This document shows positions 60,651 through 64,000 of a stretch of 64,000 nt of DNA, in pieces. This DNA is from a virus. The translations under genes were made by a program, and so were the position numbers. Position 1 is the first letter of the stretch, and each line of letters starts with the position of its first letter. The notes beneath the pieces were generated by a model. It was not told the origin of the DNA. It did no database searches and saw only the letters and a program-made list of their open reading frames with translations. The stretch lies in the IMG/VR virus record IMGVR_UViG_3300042882_000881, positions 49,951-113,950 of that record. One strand, written 5' to 3'.

Positions 60651-61089
60651 TTTTTATCCAAAAAAGAGAGTGTTTAACCAATTTAACGTGATCATCAATA
60701 TTAGGATTCTCAGCCAATGTCTTTTCAATAAGAACATTTGCTTCAGTTTCAGTAAATCCATATTTCTTTAATAGAGATACTGATTCTGATTTTATATCTG
60801 TTTCTTTATTTTCGTTTTCAAATGACCCAGGAATTTGCCGATCTAGAGTATTTTCTACTGTATTAGTTTCTACTACTGGAGCAGGAATTACTTTCTCACA
60901 ATATTCAACATTAAATTTTTGTAGTCTTTTAACTTTGAAAATTTGTCCACATTCACAAACCACTCTGAAGTTTTTGGCAGATGCTTCCTTGAATGATAGC
61001 CAATGCTGACAACAACAAGATGGGTTTGGACATAGATATTTCAAATGAATATCATAATCAATCGGTTTCAGGCTTTTCTTTATTTTCAT
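60643..61089 (-). CDS. Zinc-ribbon protein with RuvA C-terminal-like domain
   Basis: A 148-residue protein. The N-terminal part is a zinc module (YLCPNPSCCCQHW, VVCECGQIFKV: C20, C25-27, C45, C47). After a Thr/Glu-rich linker the C-terminal 46 residues (about 101-146) read SVSLLKKYGFTETEANVLIE, with the spacing of RuvA domain III, which in bacteria binds RuvB. The DNA-junction-binding domains of RuvA are absent. It is co-translated with ruvB, so it could be a RuvB-recruiting factor with a zinc ribbon in place of the RuvA core. Confidence 0.7.
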   Translation of the reverse strand: MKIKKSLKPIDYDIHLKYLCPNPSCCCQHWLSFKEASAKNFRVVCECGQIFKVKRLQKFNVEYCEKVIPAPVVETNTVENTLDRQIPGSFENENKETDIKSESVSLLKKYGFTETEANVLIEKTLAENPNIDDHVKLVKHSLFWIKNE

Positions 61090-61483
61090 CTTTCACCCAA
61101 AATATAAAGTCATTGATTTTATCATCAAATGCCATCTCAATAAATCCTTTGTTCACTAATCCTTGTAGGATATTACTAGTCATTCTGTCGCTTAGACTTT
61201 GAATTAGATTTAAAAATATTTCATCATTTAACACATATCTTATCTCGTCAGTCTTTTTATTCTTTTGCTTTTGCATTACTGATTTAACTATCATCAGTGA
61301 TTCATCATAAGATAATATTAATTCTAATTCTTTTTGATCCTCAGTTGACAAATCAGAGATAGTATCTAATTCATCTTTTTCTGATGGCTTATTTTTATCA
61401 CCAAAAGAAGTATAGGTTAATGTTCTTACATAATCTGTAAAAATATCTAAATCTTTTATAACGAACCAATTATCATCAGTCAT
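61058..61483 (-). CDS. Unknown helical protein beside RuvB module
   Basis: A 141-residue acidic, helical protein (DYVRTLTYTSFGDKNKPSEK, IFLNLIQSLSDRMTSNILQG, IEMAFDDKINDFIFWVKDEN). No motif recognised. It overlaps the zinc-ribbon/RuvA-tail gene by 32 bp and probably works in the same recombination module. Confidence 0.65.
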   Translation of the reverse strand: MTDDNWFVIKDLDIFTDYVRTLTYTSFGDKNKPSEKDELDTISDLSTEDQKELELILSYDESLMIVKSVMQKQKNKKTDEIRYVLNDEIFLNLIQSLSDRMTSNILQGLVNKGFIEMAFDDKINDFIFWVKDENKEKPETD

Positions 61484-61491
61484 AAAATTTC

Positions 61492-61851
61492 CTAATTAAG
61501 TATTTCGTGCAATCCTTGATAGTATCTAGGCAGACTAACCACATACCCAGCATGACTTTGTAAATGTAACTCATATTCTTTCTGTAATTTATTATAAACA
61601 AAATACTTTAACTTCCAAATACCCTCATTGTAACAGTTATTCCCCAAATACAGAGAGGTTTTATCCTCTGCTGTATTGGAGAAGTAACCGTTCACAGGTA
61701 ACTCAACAGGAGTTACATTTTTTGGTAATAAAGGTAGATCCCATAGTTCTTCACTTAGTTTATTTATTTGTTCTTGATACTTTTTAATCCACTCAGTATC
61801 TATTTGAAAATACCAAGTAAACGGATTATATGGTGGGTCTTTGTCTGTCAT
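61492..61851 (-). CDS. Unknown protein
   Basis: A 119-residue protein started at MTDKDPPYNPFTWY; the frame opens further to a TTG. Aromatic-rich (FTWYFQIDTEWIKKYQEQIN, YLGNNCYNEGIWKLKYFVYN). No family recognised. It is 2 bp downstream of the primase-like gene. Confidence 0.6.
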   Translation of the reverse strand: MTDKDPPYNPFTWYFQIDTEWIKKYQEQINKLSEELWDLPLLPKNVTPVELPVNGYFSNTAEDKTSLYLGNNCYNEGIWKLKYFVYNKLQKEYELHLQSHAGYVVSLPRYYQGLHEILN

Positions 61852-61853
61852 TT

Positions 61854-63032
61854 TTAACCCACACAAAACTTATCACTAATCTGGCTTGCTAAGTCTCTAG
61901 CAGCACCAGAAAGGAATCGATTGTTGCTGAAATACAACGCTGTAGACGCTTGGTTGAGGTACTCGACCACCGTTTTTAAAAGTTTGGACTGCTCCCCACT
62001 CAAAACTAAACCACTGTCACCAGCATGAGAAGGCAATACTGGCGACGGATCACCATAAGCCTTTTCAAACTTGCTGTTGTAAGCCTTTGAAAGATCCTCA
62101 TTATAACTGTCTGGAGTCTGATTATAAGACGCCCAAGCACTACTCATAGAGTTCTTTTGACCACAACAATCAGAGGTACTATTTGTATAGGTTGCTCTTT
62201 GACTATTAAGTTCGTTCAGAATCTTTGCAGCAGCATCAACCGTCACTGGAAGTCCAGTAGCATCAGACTTTTTGTAGGTTTTTCTCCACTGTTCAAACCA
62301 AGCATCACTAGTAGCATTAGGAACAATGGTTACTGTTGCTGGTTGACCATTTAATGCAGAGATTAAGTCTTGAACATTAACGCTCTGACCAGTTGAACCA
62401 TTTAGAATACTGGTAAAGTAAGATGCCTTCTTTTCCCAGCACTTACGCCACCAAGTATAAGGAACTCGGTAAATCTGATTGATCTTGATGGCTCGTGCAT
62501 CTCCGCCAAAATAATTTACCAGTTTTTTCTGAATACCATTCCATGTGGTTTGATTAATCAGAGTTCGACTTTGATCATCCATAATCCAATAAATCTGATA
62601 ACCATTACGAGTATCTACTACCCAACTTGGCTTAACAGGAAAATTATTGATCTTGTCAAGAGAGGACTGCTTAAACTTCATAACCTCTTTACTAGGCAGA
62701 TAGTTTCCAGCATCATCTCGTCCAGCATCAATATCCACAAAGCAACAAGCAATAGTGTTGATAGCATACTGCTTTCGTCCACCGTTAACGTAGAAGTAAG
62801 CATCAGAGTTGCTATTCTCGTTAGCATCATGTACCTCGTTTAGATCACTAGTATGCTTCATGCTACTAATCTTTCTGCGAGGATCTCCATTGTAGCAAAA
62901 GATATGACCAGTATTTAGATTAAAAGAATCTAGAAACTGCTGCTGTAGTCTACTCCACGAATTAACATGACGCTTTCCAGTATTGCTGTTAGCCTTATCA
63001 TACGGATTAAAACCAAGTTCCATCTTAAACAT
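61854..63032 (-). CDS. AEP-superfamily primase-like protein
   Basis: A 392-residue protein with the primase-polymerase pattern: CCFVDIDAGRDDAG (metal Asp pair, D100/D102), SWVVDTRNGYQIYWIMDD (motif II region, with Gln where His is usual) and KINQIYRVPYTW (motif III region). The C-terminal 180 residues are Ser/Asn-rich and may be disordered. It would be a second primase next to the TOPRIM type at 18863-20008. The altered motif II leaves activity uncertain. Confidence 0.68.
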   Translation of the reverse strand: MFKMELGFNPYDKANSNTGKRHVNSWSRLQQQFLDSFNLNTGHIFCYNGDPRRKISSMKHTSDLNEVHDANENSNSDAYFYVNGGRKQYAINTIACCFVDIDAGRDDAGNYLPSKEVMKFKQSSLDKINNFPVKPSWVVDTRNGYQIYWIMDDQSRTLINQTTWNGIQKKLVNYFGGDARAIKINQIYRVPYTWWRKCWEKKASYFTSILNGSTGQSVNVQDLISALNGQPATVTIVPNATSDAWFEQWRKTYKKSDATGLPVTVDAAAKILNELNSQRATYTNSTSDCCGQKNSMSSAWASYNQTPDSYNEDLSKAYNSKFEKAYGDPSPVLPSHAGDSGLVLSGEQSKLLKTVVEYLNQASTALYFSNNRFLSGAARDLASQISDKFCVG

Positions 63033-63072
63033 ATTTCACCGTTACCTGTAATTGTAAACAACCTCAAAATAA

Positions 63073-63105
63073 GCCGGGATAGTAAACGCTACCATCATGG
63101 TCGGC
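63073..63105 (-). other. Short three-way-junction-type inverted repeats
   Basis: GCCG (63073-63076) pairs with CGGC (63102-63105), enclosing ACCA/TGGT (63091-63101) and TAG/CTA (63080-63091). It lies beside the tRNA-like element in the same 149 bp gap. It could be part of one structured RNA. Confidence 0.35.
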
Positions 63106-63108
63106 AAA

Positions 63109-63172
63109 AAGGAATTAGGGGATCGAACCCTAAGAGTTAGCACTAACTAATCCAGTCCCCAGACTATTCCTT
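63109..63172 (-). ncRNA. tRNA-like four-stem element without normal anticodon loop
   Basis: On the minus strand: 7 bp outer stem AAGGAAT/ATTCCTT, a 4 bp AGTC/GACT arm with a 4-base loop, a 5-6 bp AGTTA/TAACT arm with a 4-base loop, and a TAGGG-TTCGATC-CCCTA arm identical in form to a T-arm. It is 64 bases long, follows the rIIB-like stop by 9 bases and ends in a T run. No CCA and no seven-base anticodon loop, so it is not a functional tRNA; a decayed tRNA, processing signal or terminator is possible. Confidence 0.5.
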
Positions 63173-63181
63173 CGATTTTAA

Positions 63182-64000
63182 TCAACCAGGATAGGAGTTG
63201 TCGAACTCATCATCCTCGTCATCTTCAGCATAAGCCTCTTCGTCATCATCCTCATTCCATCCCCAATCATAATCATTGTCATAATCTTCGTCCTCGTCCT
63301 CGTAATCATCCTCACTAAAGACAGATGAATAAAGAGGCTTGAGAAGTTCGCCTTGATACTCTCCGACAACTTCATATCGGCAAGTGCGAAGTTTCTCATA
63401 GTTACAATCACTAGGAACACTCACAACATCAGCAGGATTAATCTTAACGATAACAATCTTATCACCACTTTCCAGACTACCATAACCGGCCACATAATTC
63501 AATGCACCAGCATGAAGTCCATTTGAACAACCTCTACCACGATCATCGTCAACCTTTGATCGTGTCATTTCACAGATTTGACCAACACGATTATCAAAAA
63601 CTCCACGATACTTGTCCTTATAATCACTTCTGACTGCCTTATAAGCAAGGAAATAACCATCCTCAGTAATAGGCAGATGTTCATGCTCAAGGAAATCATA
63701 GAGTTCCTTTTGACTCTGCATACTAGGATTTTCCATAAGATTATTCAGGAAATTAACAAGAGGCTGAAAAGGCAGACCCTTGCTCATAAACTCCAGAATT
63801 CTCTTGCTAATCGACCCATGAACAACCTCACCCTCATAAGTTACCTGACCATTCTTGATCTCAACAAGACCGTCACTAAAAGTAGCAACCGCCTTCTCAA
63901 TATCAATCATTTCAATCAACTCGTCAGATGTTGCAGTAGGCAATGCCTCCAGAATCATCTTGTAGTTAAGGTGGTCAGGCAGAACTTGAAAACTCTTGTT
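63182..64000 (-). CDS. rIIB-like protein, 5' truncated by window edge
   Basis: The frame is open to base 64000 (visible start ...SFQVLPDHLNYKMILEALP), so the N-terminus is outside; 272 residues are visible. The core NLMENPSMQSQKELYDFLEH, LPITEDGYFLAYKAVRSDY and VIVKINPADVVSVPSDCNYE match the T4 rIIB-like family of marine phages. The C-terminal 35 residues are extremely acidic (Asp/Glu/Tyr). The role of rIIB homologues outside T4 is not established; they are often linked to superinfection control. The tRNA-like element follows 9 bases after the stop. Confidence 0.82.
   Translation of the reverse strand, partial: NKSFQVLPDHLNYKMILEALPTATSDELIEMIDIEKAVATFSDGLVEIKNGQVTYEGEVVHGSISKRILEFMSKGLPFQPLVNFLNNLMENPSMQSQKELYDFLEHEHLPITEDGYFLAYKAVRSDYKDKYRGVFDNRVGQICEMTRSKVDDDRGRGCSNGLHAGALNYVAGYGSLESGDKIVIVKINPADVVSVPSDCNYEKLRTCRYEVVGEYQGELLKPLYSSVFSEDDYEDEDEDYDNDYDWGWNEDDDEEAYAEDDEDDEFDNSYPG

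Noticed and set aside
63109-63172. Functional tRNA gene
   Set aside because: T-arm and acceptor-like stem are present, but there is no seven-base anticodon loop, no D-loop GG in the right place and no CCA.
63182-63958. ATG at 63958 as start of the rIIB-like gene
   Set aside because: The frame stays open to 64000, so the real start cannot be decided here.
1-64000. CRISPR arrays, insertion sequences, attachment sites
   Set aside because: No regularly spaced direct repeats, transposase or integrase genes were seen.

Overview
The window looks like an internal piece of a large, AT-rich tailed dsDNA bacteriophage genome (Caudoviricetes). Genes are packed with 1-30 bp overlaps, nearly all lie on the minus strand, and no gap exceeds 150 bp. 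Its gene set (RecA, DnaB-type helicase, Pol III-type polymerase, class II ribonucleotide reductase, PhoH, ClpP-like protease, rIIB-like protein, glycosyltransferases) resembles that of uncultured aquatic phages. Terminase, portal and major capsid genes were not recognised and probably lie outside. The standard code with all three stops is used. The best host clue is a Planctomycetota-type dockerin segment inside a virion-like protein (54521-54925); a planctomycete host is inferred, not proven.

Layout. 1-3468 (+): a truncated giant Cys-rich surface protein and a second Cys-rich protein, converging on the long minus-strand array. 3455-6475: zinc-ribbon protein, unknown protein, Cys-rich structural protein, homing-type nuclease. 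6468-12294: first glycan cluster, with two large GT-B-like transferases, a nucleotidyltransferase-like protein and small unknowns. 12307-29279: replication, recombination and nucleotide block (SSB, Pol III alpha in two genes flanking a DnaQ-like exonuclease, RecB/Cas4-like nuclease, dNMP kinase, TOPRIM primase, helicase, RecA, nucleases, PhoH, class II RNR, dCMP deaminase). 29328-39313: virion proteins and a run of small membrane proteins around a papain-like protease. 39363-44076: DeoC-like protein, ClpP-like protease, sigma factor, conserved phage unknowns. 44063-53523: second glycan cluster, also holding GMP reductase, a deoxyribosyltransferase-like protein and a macro-domain protein. 53531-58898: Cys-rich structural operon. 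58960-59715: secreted trypsin-like protease. 59745-64000: RuvB with a zinc-ribbon/RuvA-tail partner, a primase-like AEP protein, a structured non-coding patch and an rIIB-like gene cut by the window edge.

Two promoter classes can be read directly. Four sites with an exact TTGACT -35 box, 16-17 bp spacer and TATAAT-like -10 precede replication or metabolic genes. Five copies of a GGTGTATNATAA-like motif, each 26-34 nt before a start codon, precede virion or surface genes and look like phage late promoters; the encoded sigma-like factor (41789-42427) is a candidate reader. Inferred scheme: host-type promoters drive replication and nucleotide scavenging, the phage sigma factor then switches on Cys-rich virion proteins, and the glycan clusters may decorate them.
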